Part shown: positions 21,696 through 33,903 of the stretch, piece by piece
Layout: every line of letters starts with the position of its first letter
How positions within the stretch are numbered: the stretch's first letter is position 1
DNA from: Nemertoderma westbladi
Lineage: Eukaryota > Xenacoelomorpha > Nemertodermatida > Nemertodermatidae
Reading direction: 5' to 3'
Length of the DNA: 64,000 nucleotides
NCBI GenBank assembly: GCA_032718475.1
Contig: JAUCBJ010003548.1
Coordinates: 64,001 to 128,000 of the forward strand
Translations under genes and position numbers: made by a program
Notes under the pieces: generated by a model
What the model was told of the DNA's origin: nothing
Databases searched by the model: none
What the model saw: the letters and a program-made list of their open reading frames with translations, nothing else

Positions 21696-22405
21696 GGGGT
21701 CAGTGGACATAGTGGGGTTAGTGGACATAGTGGGGTTAGTGGACATAGTGGTGTTAGTGGACATAGTTGGGTTAGTGGACATAGTGAGGTTAGTGGACAT
21801 AGTGGGGTTAGTGGACATTATGGAGTTACTGGACGTAGTGGGTTTAGTGGACATGGTGGGGTTAGTGGACATAGTGGGGTTAGTAGACATAGTGGGGTTA
21901 GTGGACATTATGGAGTTACTGGACATAGTGGGGTCAGTGGACATTATGGAGTTACTGGTCATAGTGGGGTTAGTGGACATTATGGAGTTACTGGACATAG
22001 TGGAGTCAGTGGACATTATGGAGTTACTGGTCATAGTGGGGTTAGTGGACATTGAGTTACTGGACATAGTGGGGTTAGTGGACATAGTGGGGTTAGTGGA
22101 CATAGTGGGGTTAGTGGACATAGTTGGGTTAGTGGACATAGTGGGGTTAGTGGACACAGTGGGGTTAGTGGACAGTATGGAGTTACTGGACATAGTGGGG
22201 TTAGTGGACATAGTGGGGTTAGTGGACATTGAGTTACTGGACATAGTGGGGTTAGTGGACATAGTGGGGTTAGTGGACATAGTGGGGTTAGTGGACATAG
22301 TTGGGTTAGTGGACATAGTGGGGTTAGTGGACACAGTGGGGTTAGTGGACATTATGGAGTTACTGGACATAGTGGGGTTAGTGGAGATTATGGAGTTACT
22401 GGACT
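21696..22405. repeat. 18-bp minisatellite
   Basis: About 39 units of agtggacatagtggggtt. Variants (cattatggagttact-gga) recur in alternation, and a ~180-bp block is repeated near 22070-22230 and 22240-22400. The long ORFs on both strands follow from the period of 18. Confidence 0.95.
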
Positions 22406-22700
22406 ATAGTAAAAATTTCTTATCGTGAAAGCAATTGTAATGAATCGGAAGTTTATTGCGTGTTGGTTTTTTGCAATAAATCCCGATTCATTACAATATG
22501 TAAAAGAAATTGAACCGTTCGTAACGTGACGATTCTTCAGATTATTCGATATCATTAGGAAGCTACAGAATCACATTACAATGATTCCTAGACATCATCT
22601 GTCTTCGTATGCGGTAGAGTCATCTGAATTTGATTGAGAAATAGTCGAGGAATTATAAAATAAATGGCTGCGAAAAGCTTTTTAATCCCAATTATTTACA

Positions 22701-23370
22701 GTGTTCTACAGTGTTCCACAGTCCTCTACAGTGCTCTACAGTGCTCTACAATGCTCTACAGTGCTCTACAGTGTTCTACAGTCCTCTACAGTGCTCTACA
22801 ATGCTCTACAGTGCTCCACAGTGCTCTACAGTGCTCTACAATGTTCTACAGTGCTCTACAGTGTTCTACAGTCCTCTACAGTGTTCTACAGTCCTCTACA
22901 GTGTTCTACAATGCTCTACAGTGCTCTACAATGCTCTACAGTGCTCTACAGTGTTCTACAGTCCTCTACAGTGCTCTACAATGCTCTACAGTGCTCTACA
23001 GTGCTCTACAGTGCTCTACAATGTTCTACAGTGCTCTACAGTGTTCTACAGTCCTCTACAGTGTTCTACAGTGCTCTACAATGCTCTACAGTGCTCTACA
23101 GTGTTCTACAGTGCTCTACAGTGCTCTACAGTGTTCTACAGTCCTCTACAGTGTTCTACAGTGCTCTACAGTGTTCTACAGTGCTCTACAATGCTCTACA
23201 ATGCTCTACAGTGCTCTACAGTGTTCTACAGTGCTCTACAATGCTCTACAGTGCTCTACAGTGCTCTACAATGCTCTACAGTGCTCTACAGTGCTCTACA
23301 GTGTTCTACAGTCCTCTACAGTGTTCTACAGTCCTCTACAATGCTCTACAGTGCTCTACAGTGTTCTACA
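22701..23370. repeat. 10-bp satellite, 67 units in perfect register
   Basis: The unit is GTGCTCTACA, with GTG/ATG/GTC and GCT/GTT variants and no indel across 670 bp. Open in all + frames because no stop is created; not coding. Confidence 0.97.
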
Positions 23371-23375
23371 CGTTC

Positions 23376-24934
23376 GTGGGGCCTTCGCGCAGCACGAGGC
23401 CCAGTTATGAGATACAAATTAAAATTGAGCGACTGTATCACAAAATCAGGTTTTGAGAAATTTACCCACACCACCAATCAATCAAAGAAAGGGGGACAGT
23501 ACGTGTTCACCCCTTTTAATCCCCCCCCCCCCCCCACCCTTCCCAACCACCAATACATAACCGCGACATCTACCACCCACGGAAGGGTAGCACGAACTTA
23601 TTTCCAATCGCACGTTCAATATGCAAAGCCAGGTGGTTTATAGGAATATAATAAACGCAGTACTCGTATTCATTATAAGCCTCGTTGCGTTCGTCCTGTT
23701 TTGTATTTAAATATATTTCTTAAACGCAGGCTAGGACGTTCTTTATAATAATAATAACTAGGGATGCGATCAATATGTGAAGCCAGGTGGTTTATATAAT
23801 AATTTAGTCAACGCAGTACTCGCCTTCATTATATGCCTCGTTGCGCTCGTCGCTTGTCCTGTTTTGTTATAAAATATTTTTCCTAAACGCAGACTGACGA
23901 TCTTTATACAGTTATAACTATGCGAAGTTTCGAAACTGTGCGAGTAACTGTTGATACATCTATGTGGATATGTGTGATATGTGGAGATGTGTGATACAAC
24001 GCCAACGCATCTTATGCCGATGTAGTAATATGGGTATTGAAATAATATTAAATTAATGTACACTCTTAAAGCTGCAGCGAAAAAATGTAGCTAATTTCCT
24101 AGGTTACATATAAAATAATAATATTATTTTTAAGAACATTAATTTTACTACTTTGCAAAAATTCAATTAAAAAATAACCAGACATATACATTGTGGAATA
24201 AACTATTTCAGAAGCCTACACAACAGCCATGCCATGGATAGTATTTATGTTATGATATCTGTCATTCACCTGAGATAGCAATACAACATTTATAGTGAAT
24301 TTAAAGAATGCTGTCTGGGCTGGAATAGCAATACTGGCTGTCTATTACTATTCCTCTCTGGTTAGTCTTAGCAACAACTCCCAGCCAGCAGCAGAGACTT
24401 GACCAATAATCATTCCCAGCAACTGGGAATGACACACACATCCCATCTATGTACCAGCATGTTGGCCAATAAATGAGCAGTATTTAATGAGAACAAATTT
24501 TTTTTGCCGTTTTAATTACTTTAGATCAATTAAAGACACAATTATTAAAGCAAATCACTTGAACTAATTAAAAACTATAATAGAATGGCGTATGGGGATT
24601 ACATCTGTATAATTTTTAATTATAATTATTTAAATCTTATACTGTAAAACAATTAATTTCCTTTAAAAGGCAGGTTGAAAATGGTGTTTTTACCGTAATA
24701 ACTTAATTAACTAATTAACTGCTATTATCTTAGCTTCTCGAAGGCCACACTGAAATTCTACTTGGAAAATTTCTAAACTTTTGCCAAACAACATGTGTAC
24801 CAAGTTTGGATAGATTTCATCAAAGATTGGCCGAGTTATTAACGTTTAAAATTGAACACGACAGAACGACAGAACGACAGGTTGATTAATGGTACCACTA
24901 CGCTAAGGCTCACTCACTTCGTGGCTCGCCCCAC
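23376..24934. mobile_element. 1.56-kb insertion with GTGGGGC...GCCCCAC ends inside the 10-bp array
   Basis: The left end gtggggccttcgcgcagcac equals the right-end type of the family (compare 32386-32403). The right end cttcgtggctcgccccac is the left-end type, inverted. 10-bp units occur immediately on both outer sides. The interior contains the 18.2-kb-type repeat (23395-23960, with three tandem cctcgttgcg...gccaggtggttta segments) and a typical family 3' part (24740-24934). It could be two elements plus intervening DNA rather than one. Confidence 0.6.
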
Positions 24935-24961
24935 AGTGCTCTACAATGCTCTACAGTGTTA
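24935..24961. repeat. orphan units of the 10-bp satellite
   Basis: agtgctctacaatgctctac and a further partial unit, 1.56 kb away from the main array and in the same orientation. Confidence 0.85.
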
Positions 24962-26515
24962 CGTAATTAAATAGCTTAGCGCAGATGAACTTTCTAACGT
25001 TCATTTCTCCGATATTTCCCAACAAAATTTAGATGTAAATTTCCATAAGTTTCTATTTCTTTAGGGTTGAGTCGGCTACTTATGTAAACTCAATTTGTTC
25101 AGTCCAGTAAAAAGCTGTAGCCTAACAACCCTAAACAAATTCGGGTTAAAGTTTACAGCAGCTGTAGATTTTATAACATATTGTACGAGAATAACTATTC
25201 TGACACCTGGAATACACATAATAACCATTCTCTAATAATATATTATGGGTTGTTTTGTTCAGAATTGGTAAAAATGTGGAAGGTCATCAGTGGGGGTTGA
25301 ACCAGCGCTATACTCAATTGAACAAAGACGAGTCAGAGGAATGTGGTTCAACTGGTTATCGCCACTTATCAGGCGTAATAGCCCTAAACAGAGCCGTGGC
25401 GTATAGCGCTGGTTCAAACATCGGCAACTTGCTTCCTCAATTTACCACTTTTGATGAAAACAACGCAACATAATATAATTTTATTACAAGTCGCATCATC
25501 TCAAACTAAATTTATTTATTTACATTAATGATAACTGTTTGGTAAAGCGAAGAATTCGTTCATAACGCGACTCAAAGTATGATTTTGAGCGTCATGGCAA
25601 CTGAAAAGCTTTACCGACGGCTTAACTTTAATTAGAATTCGGGCCTGTTTTGTTTCAATTGCCGGTAGAAACACTATATAATATCAATGTATTAGCCAAT
25701 TAATGAATAGATTACGTAAGAATGCATTTAATCCTAGCGTTGAATATAGATTACATGTAGCAGTTAAACATATTCACTATGTTAATTATAATTGTTGGTC
25801 CTTAATAATAAATACTCTTATAACAGAACGCATAATTAAAATGTTGGCACTAACAGCCACAACCAATCCAATGTTATGCTTGTATTATTATGCAATATCC
25901 TTCCAATCTCGCCAAATATTATGCAAGTAGGCCGGCCTAGTGTTCATTGAAATGGAACTCATCCCTAATATTGCACTGGTTCAATGAGCATACTGTACAG
26001 TGTACACGAATAAATTCATTTCATGGTAATAGCAATGTAAATTTGTAAAACGATGGTGTGCATAAAACAAAGCATAATTCAGGGATATGGTCTGGTCAGG
26101 TCACGCCATGGTTAGCTTTTAGCTACGTCATATTGAATCGCAAGCGTAAATAAAGATATTACGCGGTTCACCGCCGAATCGAACAAGTGTTTCGGAATCG
26201 CTAGACGCTAATTCAGTAACACTTTTGAGACGAACGGACATTTACTAATTCCTATGATTTTTATGTTTGTAAGTTTCTGGACGAAATGTCGTATAATAAT
26301 TCAGACACAATGAATTCTTCTCGAGAACTGAATAATTTTATTAGGTATCCATGATTTGGTAGTTAGAAATCCGGCATAGGAGTGTACACGTGAAGATGCC
26401 CCGTAGTACGGATAGTTCTGAAAGACAAGACTCAGTTTAATTTTTATCAATGATAGCTCCAGCTACAGGCAAGTTAAATACCCCCGATTCAAGATAGTGT
26501 TGTCTCACATACAGA
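24962..26515. other. non-coding; one short palindrome
   Basis: 25286-25414 is bounded by ttgaaccagcgctatac and gtatagcgctggttcaa, 17-bp perfect inverted repeats. Nothing else recognised. Confidence 0.6.
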
Positions 26516-26615
26516 TCTTACGGCTTGTTTAAAGCCTTGTTTGGTTAAGCGGCTTGTTTAAAGCCTTGTTTGGTTAAGCGGCTTGTTTAAAGCCTTGTTT
26601 GGTTAAGCGGCTTGT
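26516..26615. repeat. 29-bp tandem repeat, ~3.4 copies
   Basis: cggcttgtttaaagccttgt + ttggttaag, three exact copies and a partial. Confidence 0.95.
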
Positions 26616-26988
26616 TAATTAGATTTATGTAGTAAGTAATTATAATTTGCGCCTTAGCCCTGAGTACGGACCAAAACCCCATAGAAGATTGAACTAGCAT
26701 CTATGCGAAATTACGTTGTAACGTTCTAATTTTCATAATATATCGGTTCCACAATTTGTGTGCCTGTGTACCTGTCACCTGTGTTATATTATAAGTGGGA
26801 GGATATATTTTAAATATTACATGTACCATACAGGTATAGTTGTATTCATTTTTACATACATACAGTACATTGTGCGTATTTACTTAAATAACACGCTAAC
26901 CACGCTGTGCAATATATGTAATCTATTGTCATTCATATTTGCATGATTATTTAATATAATAAAAATAATAAATACAACATCTAAAATG

Positions 26989-27862
26989 GAGACAGGGTGG
27001 AAACTGGACGCAAATCCCAACTCGGAGAATTAATATTTCGTCTCAATGTTTAATTATCAATTTAGGAAATGAGCAGGTTACCGTGGCTCGTTATTCTAAC
27101 CAAAACAATAAAGTCAGCTGTTATTTGGCTCGAGATTGGATTAATTTTGATTGCGTCGAAAGACCCCCCCCCCCCCTCCCACTATAGATGAGGCAGTCGC
27201 TGCCCCTGTTCCTGACATACTATTTGGTTGCGTTTAACGTTGATTAGTCATTACCTCGCATTCTTGTACGGAGGAATTGAAGTGTTGTTTGAAGTTGATT
27301 GAAGTGAACTGTTTAACCATTTCTATGTAATGGCAGCTATCTATGGAAGCACGCACGGCACTACTTCTCGTTTTGCAAAAGCTTGAAAAGTATTACATTG
27401 ACACGCGCTGACACATTATTATGCGGCGCAAGTTTGTGGTGCTGTTTCCCAGTGGTTAGTAAGTTATCCCTAGATCTAAATAACCCACTTTGCCTGTTTT
27501 CTCCCATGGAAACATACAGGATGTCTGGAACACCAGACAATCTTAATTTACTGTTTTCTATTTGTACATACCTACCACTGGTGGTACGACAGACCGCAAA
27601 GCTACACAGAGTAATAATACTGCCCGGAGTCACATTACGTAGAGCTAGCAGATAGGGGGGGGGGGGGGGTGGTGGGAAACTGTACGCAATAAAAATTCAT
27701 CCCACTCCAGGGAAATTCGACGCAAATAACAGCTGATCACTTAATTACTTGTTGAAATAACGTGCCACTGCAACCTGCTCCTTTCCTAAATTGAGAAATT
27801 AACATTGAGGCGGGATATTAATTCGCCAAGGCGGGATTTGCATCCAGTTTCCCCCCTGTCTC
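26989..27862. mobile_element. 874-bp element with long (~190 bp) terminal inverted repeats
   Basis: gagacagggtggaaactgga at the left and tccagtttcccccctgtctc at the right, continuing through gcaggtta-c-gtggc-cgtta and cagctgttattt. Poly-C (27165) and poly-G (27656) sit at mirrored positions. The interior has no recognised gene. Confidence 0.75.
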
Positions 27863-28078
27863 AGAGTTAGATCAGAGAAATACAACTACAGTATATTGTT
27901 GATGGAATAAATTCCGCTGTCGCAATATGATAGTTATAAAATGTTTAATTAAATGTTCTAAACGGACTAGGGTTAGGTAAGACTAAGGTTAACTCTCGTA
28001 ATATTGCCAGACTTGTTCATATTATTGGTATTCGTATTTTAGTTATACATTTTAACTGAGATAGTTACCATCCGCCTT

Positions 28079-31000
28079 TCCATTTAGTGTGCGACAAGAG
28101 TTATATTTCTCCATTTAGTGTGCGACAAGAGTTATATTTCTCCATTTAGTGTGTGACAAGAGTTATATTTCTCCATTTAGTGTGCGACAAGAGTTATATT
28201 TCTCCATTTAGTGTGCGACAAGAGTTATATTTCTCCATTTAGTGTGTGACAAGAGTTATATTTCTCCATTTAGTGTGCGACAAGAGTTATATTTCTCCAT
28301 TTAGTGTGCGACAAGAGTTATATTTCTCCATTTAGTGTGTGACAAGAGTTATATTTCTCCATTTAGTTTGTGACAAGAGTTATATTTCTACATTTAGTGT
28401 GCGACAAGAGTTATATTTCTCCATTTAGTGTGTGACAAGAGTTATATTTCTCCATTTAGTGTGCGACAAGAGTTATATTTCTCCATTTAGTGTGCGACAA
28501 GAGTTATATTTCTCCATTTAGTGTGCGACAAGAGTTATATTTCTCCATTTAGTGTGCGACAAGAGTTATATTTCTCCATTTAGTGTGTGACAAGAGTTAT
28601 ATTTCTCTATTTAGTGTGTGACAAGAGTTATATTTCTCCATTTAGTGTGCGACAAGAGTTATATTTCTCCATTTAGTGTGCGACAAGAGTTATATTTCTC
28701 CATTTAGTGTGCGACAAGAGTTATATTTCTCCATTTAGTGTGTGACAAGAGTTATATTTCTCCATTTAGTTTGTGACAAGAGTTATATTTCTCCATTTAG
28801 TGTGCGACAAGAGTTATATTTCTCCATTTAGTGTGTGACAAGAGTTATATTTCTCCATTTAGTGTGTGACAAGAGTTATATTTCTCCATTTAGTGTGCGA
28901 CAAGAGTTATATTTCTCCATTTAGTGTGTGACAAGAGTTATATTTCTCCATTTAGTTTGTGACAAGAGTTATATTTCTCCATTTAGTGTGCGACAAGAGT
29001 TATATTTCTCCATTTAGTGTGTGACAAGAGTTATATTTCTCCATTTAGTTTGTGACAAGAGTTATATTTCTCCATTTAGTGTGCGACAAGAGTTATATTT
29101 CTCCATTTAGTGTGCGACAAGAGTTATATTTCTCAATTTAGTGTGCGACAAGAGTTATATTTCTCCATTTAGTGTGCGACAAGAGTTATATTTCTCAATT
29201 TAGTGTGTGACAAGAGTTATATTTCTCCATTTAGTGTGTGACAAGAGTTATATTTCTCCATTTAGTGTGCGACAAGAGTTATATTTCTCCATTTAGTGTG
29301 TGACAAGAGTTATATTTCTCCATTTAGTTTGTGACAAGAGTTATATTTCTCCATTTAGTGTGCGACAAGAGTTATATTTCTCCATTTAGTGTGCGACAAG
29401 AGTTATATTTCTCAATTTAGTGTGCGACAAGAGTTATATTTCTCCATTTAGTGTGCGACAAGAGTTATATTTCTCCATTTAGTGTGCGACAAGAGTTATA
29501 TTTCTCCATTTAGTGTGTGACAAGAGTTATATTTCTCCATTTAGTTTGTGACAAGAGTTATATTTCTCCATTTAGTGTGCGACAAGAGTTATATTTCTCC
29601 ATTTAGTGTGTGACAAGAGTTATATTTCTCCATTTAGTGTGCGACAAGAGTTATATTTCTCCATTTAGTGTGCGACAAGAGTTATATTTCTCCATTTAGT
29701 GTGCGACAAGAGTTATATTTCTCAATTTAGTGTGTGACAAGAGTTATATTTCTCCATTTAGTTTGTGACAAGAGTTATATTTCTCCATTTAGTGTGCGAC
29801 AAGAGTTATATTTCTCCATTTAGTGTGTGACAAGAGTTATATTTCTCCATTTAGTGTGCGACAAGAGTTATATTTCTCCATTTAGTGTGCGACAAGAGTT
29901 ATATTTCTCAATTTAGTGTGTGACAAGAGTTATATTTCTCCATTTAGTTTGTGACAAGAGTTATATTTCTCCATTTAGTGTGCGACAAGAGTTATATTTC
30001 TCCATTTAGTGTGCGACAAGAGTTATATTTCTCCATTTAGTGTGCGACAAGAGTTATATTTCTCCATTTAGTGTGTGACAAGAGTTATATTTCTCCATTT
30101 AGTGTGCGACAAGAGTTATATTTCTCCATTTAGTGTGTGACAAGAGTTATATTTCTCCATTTAGTGTGTGACAAGAGTTATATTTCTCCATTTAGTTTGT
30201 GACAAGAGTTATATTTCTCCATTTAGTGTGCGACAAGAGTTATATTTCTCCATTTAGTGTGTGACAAGAGTTATATTTCTCCATTTAGTGTGCGACAAGA
30301 GTTATATTTCTCCATTTAGTTTGTGACAAGAGTTATATTTCTCCATTTAGTGTGCGACAAGAGTTATATTTCTCCATTTAGTGTGTGACAAGAGTTATAT
30401 TTCTCCATTTAGTGTGCGACAAGAGTTATATTTCTCCATTTAGTTTGTGACAAGAGTTATATTTCTCCATTTAGTGTGCGACAAGAGTTATATTTCTCCA
30501 TTTAGTGTGCGACAAGAGTTATATTTCTCCATTTAGTGTTTGACAAGAGTTATATTTCTCCATTTAGTGTGTGACAAGAGTTATATTTCTCCATTTAGTG
30601 TGCGACAAGAGTTATATTTCTCCATTTAGTGTGCGACAAGAGTTATATTTCTCCATTTAGTGTGCGACAAGAGTTATATTTCTCAATTTAGTGTGTGACA
30701 AGAGTTATATTTCTCCATTTAGTGTGCGACAAGAGTTATATTTCTCAATTTAGTGTGTGACAAGAGTTATATTTCTCCATTTAGTTTGTGACAAGAGTTA
30801 TTTTTCTCCATTTAGTGTGCGACAAGAGTTATATTTCTCCATTTAGTGTGTGACAAGAGTTATATTTCTCCATTTAGTGTGCGACAAGAGTTATATTTCT
30901 CCATTTAGTGTGCGACAAGAGTTATATTTCTCAATTTAGTGTGTGACAAGAGTTATATTTCTCCATTTAGTTTGTGACAAGAGTTATATTTCTACATTTA

Positions 31001-31458
31001 GTGTGCGACAAGAGTTATATTTCTCCATTTAGTGTGTGACAAGAGTTATATTTCTCCATTTAGTGTGTGACAAGAGTTATATTTCTCCATTTAGTGTGCG
31101 ACAAGAGTTATATTTCTCCATTTAGTGTGCGACAAGAGTTATATTTCTCCATTTAGTGTGTGACAAGAGTTATATTTCTCCATTTAGTGTGTGACAAGAG
31201 TTATATTTTTCCATTTAGTGTGTGACAAGAGTTATATTTCTCCATTTAGTGTGCGACAAGAGTTATATTTCTCCATTTAGTGTGTGACAAGAGTTATATT
31301 TCTCCATTTAGTGTGCGACAAGAGTTATATTTCTCCATTTAGTGTGCGACAAGAGTTATATTTTTTCATTTAGTGTGTGACAAGAGTTATATTTCTCCAT
31401 TTAGTGTGTGACAAGAGTTATATTTCTCCATTTAGTGTGCGACAAGAGTTATATTTCT
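28079..31458. repeat. 31-bp satellite array, ~109 copies
   Basis: The unit is tccatttagtgtgcgacaag + agttatatttc. Three main monomer types differ at the centre (gtgcgac, gtgtgac, tttgtgac), plus a tcaattt variant. There is almost no length change across 3.4 kb. No spacers, so it is not CRISPR. Confidence 0.98.
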
Positions 31459-32079
31459 GCTTTCAACTTTAGCTACAAGCGGTTGAAAATTGTCTTAAAA
31501 ACAATTATGAATATTATACCAGTCGCGAGTTGCTCTGTATTTATTCATAGCCCTTTTCTCAATATGGTACCGCTAGAATGGTGAAATTACCAGGGGCGCG
31601 TCCAGCTTTTCGTTAAGGGGGGGGGGGGGGGGGGGGGCAGTGGCATGCAGAGCTAAAGTGGTGCCCGGGGCCAAATCAGGAGGTCCCCCCCCCCCCCACC
31701 CAAAAAAAGGGTGGAAAATAACATTCAACTAGCGCACCAAACGAACAAGTTTCTAGACATTACTAGGCACTAGAAAAACAATTTGAGCTGGAATTTTTAA
31801 TGTTTGACATAATAAATTGTTCTAAAACTGATACCGGTAGCCTTACAAAACTATTTAAATCAAAATTAATATCCAATGTTCATAAGTATTCTACCCGCTC
31901 AGCACCACTAAAAGTTTTTCCATTCCGCGTGTTCGACTCCAGATATCCAAACAGTCTTTAAAATTTACAGGATATAAATATGGAATGAATTGCCTCTCGA
32001 AATTAAAAATGCAAAGACCAAAAATTCACTTGTTATTCTGTTAAAAAATAAATATCTGGAATCTCTATTATAATTAACA
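31459..32079. other. non-coding with G/C homopolymers
   Basis: Poly-G at ~31617-31638 and poly-C at ~31685. The text around 31820-32075 (ataggctgaatgaattg-like) resembles a decayed 3' end of a non-LTR element, but I cannot assign it. Confidence 0.4.
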
Positions 32080-32403
32080 GTGTGGCGAGCCACGAAGTGA
32101 GCGAAGCCTTAGCATATGGGTGCCATTGGCGAGTTGTCTGTCGTCGGCGTCTGTCGTCGTCGTAAATTTTTGATCGCTAATAACTCGGTTATTCCTTGAT
32201 GAAATTATACCAAACTTGGTATGTATGTAGTCCGTCAAAAACGTTTAGAAAGAATCTGAAGTTTAGTCAATAACGAACGAACGTAACGAGGCACAAGAGG
32301 AGGACGAGTATTGTGTTGAAGACTTCTGACTAACAGCAGACAACTCGTTAATGGTGACCATATGCTAAAGCTTTGCTCACTTCGTGCTGCGCGAAGGCCC
32401 CAC
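32080..32403 (+). mobile_element. GTGGGGCGAGCC-family element, full copy (324 bp)
   Basis: Close relative of 10850-11160 with the same interior; the right end is more complete (gtgctgcgcgaaggccccac). Confidence 0.8.
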
Positions 32404-33783
32404 GAACGTGTTCACCATCCATTCCCGCTACACCAAATTAAGAAATTATTTTCGTTTATTTCTCGTATTTCTCTAACTTCACTGCCAGCTGGCTTTGATG
32501 CCACAAGGCCTACTATTTTTAAGCGCAGCTTTATTTTTTTTTCAAAAAATAAAAGATGCAGCATCTAATGAAACATGACATTCTAGAATATTTTGTTATT
32601 TGCAAAGTAAAAAATTTTTAAAAAAAAGTTGAAGGAAATAAAAAGACAAGTGCGCAAGAAAATCAACAAGATATACATTGAGCGATCCAAGTGTAACAAG
32701 AGTCAGGAGTATGCAGAAAATTCAATGTTACCGGTACAATGATAGAATACCAGTGGCGTCTTCAAATGATAAAATAAATATATTCATGGAGATAATTAAG
32801 AAATAAAAGCATCAAATACTGTTTAAATGTGTATGGAAATGTTGAATGCAATATCATTGATTTAATAAAAAATAAATAAAAATTAACTTTCCACTTTCTA
32901 AAAATGTTGTTCTAGAACAGAATAAAATATAACTCTAGATCATATCATAATTAAAAAAAACAATTATGAAATTTTCTAGAACACATTCATTACACTAACA
33001 CTAAAATGTTTTGGTATAAAATTAAAATGGGGGGACTGGCGGAATTCTAGCCGTAATAATGAAGGCGAACAGTGTCATATCCACTCCAATCCTCTGTCAA
33101 TGGAAAATAGACCTGTACGTACAGCCTGCCTATTGTATTAGGCCTATTATTAGCCTACTATTGTATTAGGCCTATTATTAGCCTACTATTGTATTAAGCC
33201 TACTATATTATTGCCTATTATGTATCTACATAGATTCCAACTATAAGGGCACTCACTATATTGGGATAATAAGGAATTCTGTACTGGGACTAATATAAAT
33301 ATTGGTTGGTTTAGAGACAGCGAAATTGCCCTGACCACATCAGAGCTGGCAATAATGATAAGAGGACGGGTATATCAAGGATGTAAAGGGCGATTCAATA
33401 TGCCCACAAAGAATGAGTGGACGGGTGTATCAAGGATGTAAAGGGCGATTGAATATGTCTACTGTACAAAGAATAGTTTCACTGCCTTTAATTTTCTCAA
33501 TTGGCAGGCGAGCCCATACAGTCAGACAGTGAGGGGGTGGCTCGAGCCCACCTAGCCCCCACCCCCCTCCCCCTTGGACGCGCCCCTGGAAATTACAATT
33601 ATTCCAAATCTGTAAAAGTCTGAATTTCGTTTGATATAGCTGAGCTGTGGGTGTTTGAAAGTCCAATGTTATTTTTCCATTGTGCTATGATGCTATTTAT
33701 TAATAAAACATTAAGACCTTATCTCGTGTACAGAGTGAATGAATATTACGAGAATGTAAGAGTATAATTATTGGAAGACCTAC
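32404..33783. other. LDLa intron, non-coding
   Basis: Contains a 28-bp repeat (tattgtattaggcctattat...) at ~33148-33215 and a repeated phrase gtgtatcaaggatgtaaagg at ~33368 and 33424. No gene seen. Confidence 0.6.
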
Positions 33784-33903
33784 CACTGCAGTACATCTCA
33801 TCGTCATAGCTATCGTAACAGTCAAGAACTTCGTCGCAGTACCCAGTCACCGGGATACAATCACTCCCAGCATCGTCGCATGCAAAGTAGCCGTCCTCGC
33901 AAC
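33784..33903 (-). CDS. LDLa exon A
   Basis: 120 bp, phase 1 to 1, acceptor CCTATTAG and donor GTAGGT. It encodes G-C-EDGYFA-C-DDAGSD-C, then GYCDEVLDCYDSYDDEMYC, six cysteines in LDLa order with C-D-E-x-x-D-C-x-D-x-x-D-D-E. This is the most upstream exon seen; no start or signal peptide was found further right. Confidence 0.88.

Larger units (their letters stand above)
4512..33903 (-). other. LDLa-repeat gene, partial (five exons, very long introns)
   Basis: Five exons on the - strand each encode one LDL-receptor class A domain. Each has a consensus acceptor AG and donor GT, and the phases join without conflict: exon A 1-1, exon B 1-0, exon C 0-1, exon D 1-1, exon E 1-1. Introns are 23.7 kb, 4.7 kb, 209 bp and 216 bp. 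The protein would belong to the LDL-receptor/LRP-like or LDLa-containing secreted or membrane protein group; the window lacks the signal peptide, any EGF or beta-propeller modules, a membrane anchor and the C terminus, so the member cannot be named. Exon A could belong to a different LDLa gene, since the 23.7-kb intron is not proven. Confidence 0.7.

Noticed and set aside
21687-22428. Repeat proteins MSTNPT (-) and VDIVGL (+)
   Set aside because: Artefacts of the 18-bp array on both strands.
22664-23643. Long ORFs (Y-S-A-L-Q-C-S-T repeats) as a cysteine-rich repeat protein
   Set aside because: All + frames are open only because the 10-bp unit lacks stops; no start context, splice sites or non-repeat coding part.
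28079-31458. CRISPR-like array of 31-bp repeats
   Set aside because: Repeats abut with no spacers, and the context is a eukaryotic intron; it is a satellite.
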